The notes below the pieces were generated by a model, which saw only the letters and a list, made by a program, of their open reading frames with translations, did no database searches and had not been told where the DNA came from. Below, piece by piece: positions 15,023 through 22,588 of a stretch of DNA of 40,778 nt (its first letter is position 1; the number at the start of each line of letters is the position of its first letter). This DNA is from Betaproteobacteria bacterium RIFCSPLOWO2_12_FULL_62_58 (GTDB lineage: Bacteria; Pseudomonadota; Gammaproteobacteria; Burkholderiales; SG8-41). The position numbers and the translations under genes are program-made. The stretch is from assembly GCA_001772005.1 (NCBI GenBank), contig MERI01000255.1:1-40778 (forward strand), given 5' to 3'.

Positions 15023-15083
15023 AGCAGCCACCCCGTCCGTGCAGTTCGGCTGGCGGCATCGGGTGATCACGGTTTACGATCGT

Positions 15084-15097
15084 TTGAGCGATATCAT
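15084..15097 (+). promoter_or_regulatory. Degenerate FNR/ANR-type site before the exported protein/cytochrome pair
   Basis: TTGAGCGATATCAT, two mismatches from consensus. The centre (15090.5) is 32 bp from the centre of CATACT (15120-15125). The ATG of the next gene is at 15155. It is weaker than the other sites; the spacing is the main support. Confidence 0.45.
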
Positions 15098-15154
15098 AGG
15101 AGCGCTGGCGCCAGCGTTGCATACTTATTTACAGCACACAATAGGAGAGTTGGG

Positions 15155-15451
15155 ATGCGCTACATCATCTGCACACTTGTTGCAGCAGTGGTGTTCATCA
15201 GTGCGGGGATCGGTTCTGTCGCCTCCCAGGACCAAGACAAGACGGGAAGGGTCGTAAAGCGCGAGATCATCCCGGGCTCCGAGCTCATGACTCCTGCTGA
15301 GCGCGAGCAGTACCGGCAGCGCATACGCGGCGCGCGATCCGCTGACGACGAAGCCAGAGTGCGAGCGGAGCATAAGAAGCTGGTCGAGGAACGCGCCCGC
15401 TTGCGCGGGCTGCGCGTTGCAGATCCTGCATCACCAGACATGCGGAAATGA
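15155..15451 (+). CDS. Small exported protein with charged helical tail
   Basis: 98 aa. Signal peptide MRYIICTLVAAVVFISAGIGSVAS, then a strongly charged helical region: GSELMTPAEREQYRQRIRGARSADDEARVRAEHKKLVEERARLRG. The 'LMTPxER' start of this helix also occurs in the Met/Gly-rich protein at 2871, pointing to one broad family of small periplasmic proteins. ATAGGAGAG precedes the ATG. The stop codon overlaps the start of the cytochrome gene (ATGA), so the two are translationally coupled. The function is unknown; a chaperone or assembly role for the cytochrome is possible. Confidence 0.75.
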   Translation: MRYIICTLVAAVVFISAGIGSVASQDQDKTGRVVKREIIPGSELMTPAEREQYRQRIRGARSADDEARVRAEHKKLVEERARLRGLRVADPASPDMRK

Positions 15452-15732
15452 AAGTCGCCGCATTGTGCGCAGGCGCGCTGCTCGGTGCTTTTTGTGCAGG
15501 TTGCGAAGCGCCGCCGTCTGGCGATTCTGCAAAGGGAGCCAGGCTTCATGATTCCTGCCTGGGGTGTCACGGGACGGAGATCTACCTGCCGCCTAACGCG
15601 AAGGTCAAGACGCTGACGGAGCTGAAAAAAGAAGTAGAGAACTGGAACGATCGGATGAATCCAAAATTCGACGACCAGGAAGTGGAGGATATCACAGCTT
15701 ATCTCAACTCCACCTATTATAAATTCCGGTGA
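15448..15732 (+). CDS. Monohaem c-type cytochrome
   Basis: 94 aa. A hydrophobic leader MKVAALCAGALLGAFCAGCEAPP has cysteines at the cleavage region, so it may be a lipoprotein (Cys19) or an ordinary exported protein. A single haem-binding CLGCH follows (residues about 37-41), and a Met in the later segment (WNDRMNPKFDDQEVEDITAYLN) is the likely sixth ligand. The length fits class I small cytochromes. It overlaps the preceding gene by 4 bp. Probably a periplasmic electron carrier of this redox block, with the electron partner unknown. Confidence 0.88.
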   Translation: MKVAALCAGALLGAFCAGCEAPPSGDSAKGARLHDSCLGCHGTEIYLPPNAKVKTLTELKKEVENWNDRMNPKFDDQEVEDITAYLNSTYYKFR

Positions 15733-15887
15733 ACGGCGGAAGTCGCTATTCGATCCTGTTCGTCGGTTGAGGCCCTGCTGCCCTGCTTCATAAAGGCGAA
15801 CGCTTCGAAGCCCCTTGCCTTGTTCCACTCAAAACAGTCTCCTGAAGGGGCGGCCTGCGCGGCGCCGACACTTCGCGAGCAGTTCAG

Positions 15888-15901
15888 TTGATTTGGATCA
15901 A
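15888..15901 (+). promoter_or_regulatory. Perfect FNR/ANR box ahead of arsR
   Basis: TTGATTTGGATCAA, identical to the box before osmC. Unlike the other sites, no -10 lies 32 bp away. The nearest good hexamer is TTTAAT at 15934-15939, about 42 bp from centre, one helical turn further. The rest of 15733-15967 holds no gene. Confidence 0.6.
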
Positions 15902-15940
15902 AGACGAGGCTTGCGGTGTCCGAGCTTCCATGGTTTAATA

Positions 15941-15958
15941 ATTCAACTATATTTGAAA
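15941..15958 (+). promoter_or_regulatory. Probable ArsR operator
   Basis: ATTCAA-N6-TTGAAA, a dyad of the ArsR-family type (ATTCAA-N6-TTGAAT), 10-27 bp before the arsR ATG and just downstream of the TTTAAT -10. Repressor binding here would block the promoter, giving the usual arsenite-inducible autoregulation. Confidence 0.65.
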
Positions 15959-15967
15959 TATTAAATT

Positions 15968-16327
15968 ATGAGAAAGTCCAGTGCCGTAACCCTCTTCGAG
16001 TCCCTTGCCTCCGGCGTCCGGCTCGATATTTACCGTTTGCTCGTTCGAAAAGGCCTGGACGGGCTGGTGGCCGGCGAGATCGCAGCCGCGTTGGATCTGC
16101 CGCCGACCAACCTCTCTTTTCACCTCAAAGCCATGACGCAAGCCGGTCTGCTCACAGTCGAGCAAGAAGGGCGGTTCCAGCGTTACCGGGCCAATCTGGC
16201 GTTGATGCAGGATCTGATCGCCTACTTGACCGAGGAGTGCTGCGCGGGAAATCCTGAACAATGCGCGATCCCGCGCCGCGCGAAAGGCACAGTGCCCCGG
16301 ACACCTTCGACCGCAAAGACGGCCTGA
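15968..16327 (+). CDS. arsR: Arsenic-responsive ArsR-family repressor
   Basis: 119 aa winged-helix repressor. The helix-turn-helix is LVAGEIAAALDLPPTNLSFHLKAM; the wing is QEGRFQRYRA. The metalloid site is not in the recognition helix but in the C-terminal tail: EECCAGNPEQC, that is C91, C92 and C99. This resembles the three-thiolate As(III) site of the Acidithiobacillus-type ArsR rather than the CVC site of plasmid R773. Release on As(III) binding would derepress the operon. It is first gene of arsRCDA-acr3, starting 3 bp before arsC, with its own operator upstream. Confidence 0.93.
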   Translation: MRKSSAVTLFESLASGVRLDIYRLLVRKGLDGLVAGEIAAALDLPPTNLSFHLKAMTQAGLLTVEQEGRFQRYRANLALMQDLIAYLTEECCAGNPEQCAIPRRAKGTVPRTPSTAKTA

Positions 16328-16330
16328 CCG

Positions 16331-16810
16331 ATGAACGTACTGTTTCTCTGCACCGGCAACTCGTGCCGCTCGATCCTCGCGGAGGCCACGTTCAATCATC
16401 TTGCCCCTGCCGGTTGGCGCGCAATGAGCGCAGGCAGCCAGCCTGCGGGATATGTACACCCGCGTTCGCTCACGTTGCTCGCGCGTGAGGGCATCGCAAC
16501 CAATGGTCTTTACAGCAAGTCGTGGGATATCCTGCCGCTGACCCCCGACATCGTGATCACCGTGTGCTCGAGCGCCGCGGGGGAGACCTGCCCTGCCTAC
16601 CTGGGGCCGGTGTTACGCGCGCATTGGGACGTGGAGGATCCGGCCAAGGCCACCGGCACCGACGCCGAAATCAGCGCAGCGTTCGATAAGGCCTATCGCG
16701 TCCTTCGCGCCCGCATCGAGGCGTGCCTCTTGCTGCCGCTGGAAAGCATCCAAGACGACCGTGTGCGGCTGAAGGCGGAACTCGACCGCATCGGCGAGCA
16801 TAGGTCGTGA
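16331..16810 (+). CDS. arsC: Arsenate reductase, low-molecular-weight phosphatase type
   Basis: 159 aa. The PTP loop CTGNSCRS (C7-x5-R13) at the N-terminus performs nucleophilic attack on arsenate. Two further cysteines (C79 in ITVCSS and C87 in GETCPAY) match the resolving pair of thioredoxin-coupled ArsC enzymes (Cys82/Cys89 in the staphylococcal protein). It converts As(V) to As(III) in the cytoplasm; the zinc-ribbon thioredoxin encoded about 4 kb upstream could supply reductant. It lies 3 bp after arsR. Confidence 0.92.
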   Translation: MNVLFLCTGNSCRSILAEATFNHLAPAGWRAMSAGSQPAGYVHPRSLTLLAREGIATNGLYSKSWDILPLTPDIVITVCSSAAGETCPAYLGPVLRAHWDVEDPAKATGTDAEISAAFDKAYRVLRARIEACLLLPLESIQDDRVRLKAELDRIGEHRS

Positions 16811-16842
16811 ACTGCCCCGACAACCTTTCAAGGAGCTTGTAA

Positions 16843-17202
16843 ATGAAAACGATCCAGGTATTCGATCCGGCCCTGTGCTGCAGCACCGGCGTGTGCGGCG
16901 TGGATGTCGACCAGCAGCTCGTCACCTTTGCCGCCGATGTTGACTGGGCCAAGAAGGCTGGCGCGAGAATCGAGCGCTTCAATCTGTCTCAGCAGCCGCT
17001 GGCGTTCGCGCAGAACGCGGTGGTCAAGGGGTTCCTGGAGCGCTCGGGGCAAGAAGCCTTGCCACTCGTGCTGATAGACGGCGAGGTGGCGCTGGCCGGC
17101 CGCTATCCGACTCGCGACGAACTGGCCCGGTGGACCGGAATCGGAGCGCGCGCCGAATCGACGACCGCGGCCGCATGCTGCGGCGGCAGTCGCTGCTGCT
17201 GA
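16843..17202 (+). CDS. arsD: ArsD arsenic metallochaperone
   Basis: 119 aa. The As(III)-binding cysteines C12, C13 and C18 are present in FDPALCCSTGVCG. The C-terminal vicinal pairs C112/C113 and C118/C119 (ACCGGSRCC) are also kept. ArsD collects cytoplasmic arsenite and passes it to ArsA, raising the pump's affinity. RBS AAGGAGC precedes the ATG. The stop overlaps the arsA start (TGATG), coupling the chaperone and its partner. Confidence 0.94.
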   Translation: MKTIQVFDPALCCSTGVCGVDVDQQLVTFAADVDWAKKAGARIERFNLSQQPLAFAQNAVVKGFLERSGQEALPLVLIDGEVALAGRYPTRDELARWTGIGARAESTTAAACCGGSRCC

Positions 17203-19001
17203 TGCGGGAAGCTGCACGCATGCGATTCCTCGACAACCCGCCACGATTCCTGTTCTTCACCGGCAAGGGCGGCGTAGGTAAGACTTCGATTGCCTGCGCC
17301 ACCGCTGTTCGGCTCGCGGAAGGCGGAAAGCGCGTTCTGCTCGTCAGCACCGATCCCGCATCCAACGTTGGGCAGGTGTTCGGCATCGCGATCGGCAACC
17401 GCATTACCCCGCTTGACGATGTTCCGGGGTTGTCCGCACTGGAGATCGATCCGCAGGCCGCTGCGCAGGCGTACCGCGATCGCATCGTGGGGCCGGTGCG
17501 CGGGGTGTTGCCACACGATGTGGGAAAGGGCATCGAAGAGCAATTGTCAGGAGCATGCACCACCGAAATCGCGGCCTTCGACGAATTCACCGCACTGCTG
17601 ACCGATGTCTCATTGGTGGCCGACTACGATCACATCGTGTTCGACACCGCACCGACCGGTCATACCATCCGCTTGTTGCAACTCCCTGGCGCCTGGAGCG
17701 GTTTCCTGGAGGCCGGCAAGGGCGATGCATCGTGCCTTGGTCCGCTCGCCGGGCTGGAGAAACAGCAGGCGCAGTACAAGGCGGCAGTTGATGCTCTGGC
17801 CGACGCGCGGCACACCCGCCTGATACTGGTGGCCCGAGCGCAGCAGGCGACGTTGCGCGAAGCAGCGCGCACCCAACAGGAGCTCGCCGCCATCGGATTG
17901 ACTCAGCAGTTTCTCGTCATCAATGGCATTTTGCCGCCGGGCGAAACGGGCCACGATCCGCTTGCCGGCGCGATATTCCGCCGCGAGAGGGCAGCGCTCG
18001 CCGCAATTCCCGGGGCACTCGAGGTCCTGCCTCGCGACGATGTTGCGCTCAAGCCTTTCAACGTGATCGGATTGGAGGCGCTGCGGCGGCTGCTCGTCGA
18101 GTCAGAAAAGTACCACGCTCTTTCTGCTGCCCAGCCTCAGGAGGCGCTCGATGCGCCCAGGCTCGGCACGCTCATCGACGGCATCGCAGCGGATGGCCAT
18201 GGTCTGGTGATGCTCATGGGCAAAGGCGGCGTTGGCAAAACCACGCTCGCTGCCGCTCTCGCTGTTGCGCTGGCTCAGCGCGGATACCCGGTGCATCTCA
18301 CCACTTCCGATCCTGCCGCCCATCTGTCCGAGACGCTCGCCGACGCGCTCGACAATCTGAGCGTGAGCCGCATCGATCCCCGCGTCGAAATCGAGCGCTA
18401 CCGTCAGCATGTGCTGGATACCAAGGGTGAACAGCTTGACGCCCAGGGACGCGCCCTGCTCGAAGAAGATCTGCGCTCGCCCTGCACCGAGGAAATCGCC
18501 GTATTCCAGGCGTTCTCGCGCATCATTAATGAAGCAGCCAAGAAGTTCGTGGTGATGGACACGGCGCCCACCGGTCACACCTTGCTCTTGCTCGATGCAA
18601 CCGGCGCCTACCATCGGGAGATGACCCGGCAATTGGGAGCGGCTGGACTGCGCTTCCGGACCCCCATGATGCAGTTGCAGGATCCCGCGCGAACCAAGGT
18701 GCTCATTGTCACGTTGCCAGAAGGGACTCCGGTCCTCGAGGCAGCGAACTTGCAGGAGGACTTGCGCCGCGCCGGCATCGAGCCGTGGGCCTGGATCGTC
18801 AACAACAGCCTGGCGGCGGCGGTCACCCGCTCGCCCCTGCTGCGTCGGCGTGCGCACAACGAAGTGGAACAAATCGATGTCGTGGCCACTCGGCACGCCC
18901 GCCGCTATGCCGTCGTGCCGCTGCTCGCCGAGGAACCGGTGGGCGTTCGCGGGCTGCTCGAACTTGTCGCGGGCGCGGTCCGCGAGACAGAAAGGGCCTG
19001 A
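17202..19001 (+). CDS. arsA: ArsA arsenite efflux ATPase
   Basis: 599 aa from the TGATG-coupled ATG; an alternative ATG lies six codons later. It has two homologous ATPase halves with P-loops FTGKGGVGKTSIA (about residue 19) and LMGKGGVGKTTLA (about residue 338), each followed by the DTAPTGHT signature. The metalloid-site cysteines are retained in SGACTTEIAAF, DASCLGPLAG and SPCTEEIAVF. This full-length bipartite form energises arsenite export with Acr3 or ArsB. It sits between arsD and an arsC remnant, then acr3. All key residues seen are intact. Confidence 0.95.
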   Translation: MREAARMRFLDNPPRFLFFTGKGGVGKTSIACATAVRLAEGGKRVLLVSTDPASNVGQVFGIAIGNRITPLDDVPGLSALEIDPQAAAQAYRDRIVGPVRGVLPHDVGKGIEEQLSGACTTEIAAFDEFTALLTDVSLVADYDHIVFDTAPTGHTIRLLQLPGAWSGFLEAGKGDASCLGPLAGLEKQQAQYKAAVDALADARHTRLILVARAQQATLREAARTQQELAAIGLTQQFLVINGILPPGETGHDPLAGAIFRRERAALAAIPGALEVLPRDDVALKPFNVIGLEALRRLLVESEKYHALSAAQPQEALDAPRLGTLIDGIAADGHGLVMLMGKGGVGKTTLAAALAVALAQRGYPVHLTTSDPAAHLSETLADALDNLSVSRIDPRVEIERYRQHVLDTKGEQLDAQGRALLEEDLRSPCTEEIAVFQAFSRIINEAAKKFVVMDTAPTGHTLLLLDATGAYHREMTRQLGAAGLRFRTPMMQLQDPARTKVLIVTLPEGTPVLEAANLQEDLRRAGIEPWAWIVNNSLAAAVTRSPLLRRRAHNEVEQIDVVATRHARRYAVVPLLAEEPVGVRGLLELVAGAVRETERA

Positions 19002-19006
19002 CACGA

Positions 19007-19120
19007 CATGCAAGGGCTACAACCCTGTTCGTCTGCGCCGGCAACTCGGCACGTCGCATCATGGCCGACGTCACTCTGAACCGACCCGTTGCGGCAATGG
19101 GTCAGGGGCGGGCGGGGTGA
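19007..19120 (+). pseudogene. N-terminal remnant of a second arsC
   Basis: One frame reads TTLFVCAGNSARRIMADVTLN, the P-loop start of an arsenate reductase (family pattern LFVCxxNSARSxMAEALLN). It then decays (RPVAAMGQGRAG) to a stop at 19120. There is no usable start codon and no catalytic C-terminal part. It lies exactly between arsA and acr3, so a second arsC was probably once part of this operon. The intact arsC is the other type at 16331, and this remnant is not a local copy of it. Confidence 0.65.
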
Positions 19121-19156
19121 ACGGGACCGGCCAGAATATTTTCGTAGGAGTCAGCC

Positions 19157-20248
19157 ATGTCCGCACTGTGTAATGTCACCGGCACGCGTGCCACCGGCGA
19201 GCCGCTGAATTTTTTCGAACGCTACCTGACGCTGTGGGTAGCGCTATGCATCGTTGTCGGTATCGTGCTAGGCCAACTGTTCCCGGAGCCGGTGCAGGCG
19301 ATAGGCGGCATGGAAATCGCCAAGGTCAACCTCCCGGTGGGCGCGCTGATCTGGGTGATGATCATCCCGATGCTGCTGAAGATCGACTTCGGCGCGCTGC
19401 ACCAGGTCAAGGGTCACATCAGGGGCATCGGCGTGACGGTGGCCATCAACTGGCTGGTAAAACCGTTTTCGATGGCGTTCCTCGGATGGTTTTTCATCCG
19501 TGGCGTGTTCGCGCCGCTGTTGCCGGCAGAGCAGATCGACAGCTACATCGCGGGCCTGATCCTGCTCGCCGCCGCGCCGTGCACCGCGATGGTGTTCGTC
19601 TGGAGCCGCCTGACCAACGGCGATCCGTATTTCACGCTGTCGCAGGTTGCGTTGAACGACAGCATCATGATTTTCGCGTTCGCGCCTATCGTTGGGCTGC
19701 TGCTGGGCATCTCCTCGATCACCGTGCCCTGGGCGACGCTGTTCACCTCCGTCGTCCTCTACATCGTTATCCCGGTGATCCTCGCGCAGATAATGCGCAA
19801 GCGGTTGCTCGCGCGGGGCCAGGCGGCGTTCGACGCCGCGATGACGCGGATTCAGCCCTGGTCGGTCGCTGCCTTGCTGCTGACGCTGGTGTTGCTGTTC
19901 GCATTCCAGGGCGACGCCATTCTCAAGCAGCCCCTGGTCATCGCGCTCCTGGCCGTGCCGATCCTGATCCAGGTGTTCTTCAACTCCTCGCTCGCCTACC
20001 TTGCAAACCGAGCACTGGGAGAAAAGCACAGCGTGGCCTGTCCGTCAGCGCTGATCGGCGCCTCGAACTTCTTCGAGCTGGCAGTCGCCGCGGCGATCAG
20101 CCTGTTCGGCTTCGAGTCCGGGGCGGCCTTGGCCACCGTGGTCGGCGTGCTGATCGAGGTGCCGGTGATGCTGCTGGTGGTGCGTGTGGTCAATGCCAGC
20201 AAGGGCTGGTACGAAAGGGGGCTAAGGGTCCCGGAACGCGCCCCATGA
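19157..20248 (+). CDS. acr3: Acr3-type arsenite efflux permease
   Basis: 363 aa, about ten membrane helices. The family segments NFFERYLTLWVALCIVVGIVLG at the start, LILLAAAPCTAMVFVWS with the conserved helix-4 Cys, VALNDSIMIFAFAP, and SALIGASNFFELAVAAAISLFG with the conserved Glu are all present. It exports As(III) across the inner membrane, alone or driven by ArsA. A ribosome site TAGGAGTC precedes the ATG at 19157. The gene is the last of the arsenic operon; the universal stress gene follows 150 bp later. Confidence 0.95.
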   Translation: MSALCNVTGTRATGEPLNFFERYLTLWVALCIVVGIVLGQLFPEPVQAIGGMEIAKVNLPVGALIWVMIIPMLLKIDFGALHQVKGHIRGIGVTVAINWLVKPFSMAFLGWFFIRGVFAPLLPAEQIDSYIAGLILLAAAPCTAMVFVWSRLTNGDPYFTLSQVALNDSIMIFAFAPIVGLLLGISSITVPWATLFTSVVLYIVIPVILAQIMRKRLLARGQAAFDAAMTRIQPWSVAALLLTLVLLFAFQGDAILKQPLVIALLAVPILIQVFFNSSLAYLANRALGEKHSVACPSALIGASNFFELAVAAAISLFGFESGAALATVVGVLIEVPVMLLVVRVVNASKGWYERGLRVPERAP

Positions 20249-20398
20249 CAGCGCAGACCTGTCGGCAAAGCGCATTCTTTTGCTTGCGTTCCGAGCGCAT
20301 GGTTATTCGACCCGCATGGCGAGGACCACGAGACGAGCCCTGCGGATAGCTCGCGGTGGCGTTGATTGACCAACGGATTCTGGAAAGGAGAAGAGATC

Positions 20399-21328
20399 AT
20401 GTTTAGCCGATTTATCGTTGCCACGGATCTCTCGCCCGCGTCCTTCGCCATCGTGAATTGCCTCGGCGGACTGAGGGCTTTCGGGGCGAAGCAATGCCTG
20501 CTCCTGCAGTGTCTCAACTTTCAGCAGGCGGCTTCGACCGCGTTGTCCTATACCACCGCGCCTCTGGAAGGCATCCTCGGCCAACAAAAGGAAATTCTGG
20601 AAAAGCTAGGGTTCGAGGTCGAGACGAAAATCATCCCGGGCTTCGCCAAACTCGAGATCAATCGGGTTGCCGCCGAGGAGAACTACTCGCTCATTGTGGT
20701 TGGATCGCAGGGCCACTCGATGGTGGGCGAAATGCTGCTGGGTGGGGTCGCCTCTGAAGTCATTCACAGTGCTCGTAAGCCCGTGCTTCTCGTGCGGATC
20801 GAGATGAAAGAGGATGCCGGGAACGCGTGTGTTCAGGCCGCGCGCTGCGACTTCAGCGAACACGTTCTGTTTCCGGCGGATTTCTCGGAAAACGCGGACC
20901 ACGCATTCACCTACGTCGAGAGGCTGGCAGCGGACGGCGCGCGGCGCATCACTCTCCTTCATGTCCAGGACAAGGCGCGCATCGATCCCCACCTCACGCA
21001 CCGGTTGGACGAGTTCAACGAAATAGACCGCGGACGCCTGGAAATAATGAAGGAACGGCTCCGGAAGCAGGGCAATGCTGAAGTCGAAATCGAGTTGTGT
21101 TACGGATCGCCGTTCGACGAGATCACGCGTCTGGTCCGCGAACGCAATGTCAATCTCGTGGTTATGGGAAGCCAGGGGCGTGGTTTCGTCGAGGAAATCT
21201 TTCTGGGAAGCGTCAGCCATAACGTGGCGCGCCATGCGGATGCATCGGTGCTGCTGATTCCGGCGGTTCATCGCGGCACTGCTGGCAACGCTGGCGAAAC
21301 CAACGCACGTTCGTTTGATCCATGTTAG
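20399..21328 (+). CDS. Tandem universal stress protein (two UspA domains)
   Basis: 309 aa, cytoplasmic. Domain 1 spans about residues 1-140 and domain 2 about 150-298. Each ends with the nucleotide-binding loop: GSQGHSMVGEMLLGGVASEV and GSQGRGFVEEIFLGSVSHNV. Tandem Usp proteins bind ATP and support survival under energy limitation, often under FNR/ANR control. AAAGGAG lies just ahead of the ATG; an upstream in-frame ATG would add 11 residues with no support. It is separate from the ars operon by 150 bp in which no clear promoter was identified. Confidence 0.9.
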   Translation: MFSRFIVATDLSPASFAIVNCLGGLRAFGAKQCLLLQCLNFQQAASTALSYTTAPLEGILGQQKEILEKLGFEVETKIIPGFAKLEINRVAAEENYSLIVVGSQGHSMVGEMLLGGVASEVIHSARKPVLLVRIEMKEDAGNACVQAARCDFSEHVLFPADFSENADHAFTYVERLAADGARRITLLHVQDKARIDPHLTHRLDEFNEIDRGRLEIMKERLRKQGNAEVEIELCYGSPFDEITRLVRERNVNLVVMGSQGRGFVEEIFLGSVSHNVARHADASVLLIPAVHRGTAGNAGETNARSFDPC

Positions 21329-21359
21329 AACGCCCGCAAAGCCGAAACAGGCGCTGTGG

Positions 21360-21373
21360 TTGATGTAGATCAT
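21360..21373 (+). promoter_or_regulatory. FNR/ANR-type site with properly spaced -10
   Basis: TTGATGTAGATCAT, one mismatch from consensus. The centre (21366.5) is 31 bp from the centre of TATATC (21395-21400). The first codons after it belong only to a gene remnant, so the promoter may be orphaned or may now serve the CDF gene at 21662 through a long leader. Confidence 0.55.
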
Positions 21374-21414
21374 GTTCCCGCGCGGGGGGTGGGATATATC
21401 TTACTTGGGTTAGG

Positions 21415-21681
21415 CATGACGTCGTTCATTCGCCCGGCGCCGCCCAGGCATTCGTGCCCCCGAGCCAGCGCGTCATCCGCGATGCGGCATCACCGCTCGC
21501 CCTGAAACTGGACTTGCGCAACTACGTCTACGATGGCGCAGTGCAATTGCTGGCCGCGCGCCTGTACCAGGGCCAAGCCACCAACTTCCGCACCCCGGGG
21601 GGCGGTTTCGCACCCGTATTCACAAGTCCGCGGACGAGGAACTCTGCATCCGGTCACGGTTATGAATCGAACCAGCTCTGA
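21415..21681 (+). pseudogene. C-terminal gene remnant, ATP-grasp-like
   Basis: One open frame carries QAFVPPSQRVIRDAASPLAL, then LDLRNYVYDGAVQLLAARLY, then QGQATNFRTPGGGFAPVF, before running into unrelated sequence. The motif-rich ending resembles the C-termini of large ATP-grasp-type ligases, but I hold that assignment loosely. It has no plausible start or N-terminal body. It follows closely on the FNR-type promoter, as if an internal deletion joined a promoter to a gene end. The rest of 21329-21661 shows no other gene. Confidence 0.45.
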
Positions 21682-22588
21682 CGGACCCCAAGGTCCCGCC
21701 GGCGCTGATGCTCACGGGCATGCACGCAGCACCGGCGGCGCGTTGAAGCTGGCGCTCGCGCTGACGCTCGGGTATGCGGCTATCGAGGCGCTGGCCGGCT
21801 GGTGGAGCGGTTCTTTGGCGCTGCTTTCCGACGCCGGGCACATGGTGAGCGACAGCGCCTCGCTCGGGCTGGCGGCGCTCGCCGCGTGGGCTGCGCGTCG
21901 CCCACCCTCCGCGCGTCATTCCTATGGCTTGGGTCGCGCGGAGATCGTGGCCGCGTTTGTGAACGCCGCCTTCATGCTGGTCGTGCTGGTCTGGATTACG
22001 GTCTCAGCCGTGCAGCGGTTGATCGAGCCGCAGACAGTCAATGGAGAGGCAGTTGTCGCGGTTGCGCTGGTCGGCTTGCTGCTCAACGCGGCCGTGGCCC
22101 TGATTCTCGCGCGCGGCGAAAAAACCATGAATATCCGCGGCGCCCTGTTGCATGTCATGGGAGATCTTCTGGGTTCCATCGCCGCGCTTGTCTCGGGCGC
22201 TGTCATTTCCATCACCGGCTGGGTCGCAATCGATCCGTTGCTTTCGTTCTTTATCTGCGGACTTATCCTGTTCTCCAGTTTGCGCCTTCTGCGCGACGCG
22301 CTTCATGCCTTGATGGAAGGCGTGCCGCTACACCTCTCTCTCGAGGAGATCGGTCACGCCATAGCCGACATAAACGGCGTGCGGTCGGTGCACGACCTGC
22401 ACGTCTGGACGCTTTCATCGGATCGTATCGCGTTGTCAGCGCATCTGCTGATCGACGACCTGACGGACTGGGAAGACGTTCTGCGAGCGGTCGTGCAGAT
22501 GCTGGATAAGCGCTACGGCATCGCACACGTGACCCTGCAACCGGAGCCGGCTGCGAGAATGCTGCAACGAATGCCCGGGCCTCGTTAA
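21662..22588 (+). CDS. Cation diffusion facilitator metal exporter (CzcD/ZitB-like)
   Basis: 308 aa with six membrane helices. The metal site residues are LLSDAGHMVSDSASL (Asp/His/Asp of helix 2) and LLHVMGDLLGS (His-x3-Asp of helix 5). A cytoplasmic C-terminal domain follows with VRSVHDLHVWTLSSDRIALSAHL. The N-terminus contains a His-bearing stretch DAHGHARS. It exchanges Zn(II), Cd(II) or Co(II) for protons. The ATG at 21662 is taken because the upstream extension belongs to the remnant region. It converges with the multicopper oxidase gene, overlapping by 4 bp at the stops. Confidence 0.92.
   Translation: MNRTSSDGPQGPAGADAHGHARSTGGALKLALALTLGYAAIEALAGWWSGSLALLSDAGHMVSDSASLGLAALAAWAARRPPSARHSYGLGRAEIVAAFVNAAFMLVVLVWITVSAVQRLIEPQTVNGEAVVAVALVGLLLNAAVALILARGEKTMNIRGALLHVMGDLLGSIAALVSGAVISITGWVAIDPLLSFFICGLILFSSLRLLRDALHALMEGVPLHLSLEEIGHAIADINGVRSVHDLHVWTLSSDRIALSAHLLIDDLTDWEDVLRAVVQMLDKRYGIAHVTLQPEPAARMLQRMPGPR

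Noticed and set aside
20361..20372. TTGATTGACCAA before the tandem Usp gene as an FNR site
   Set aside because: The half-sites are too close (12 bp in all) and the second half does not match ATCAA.
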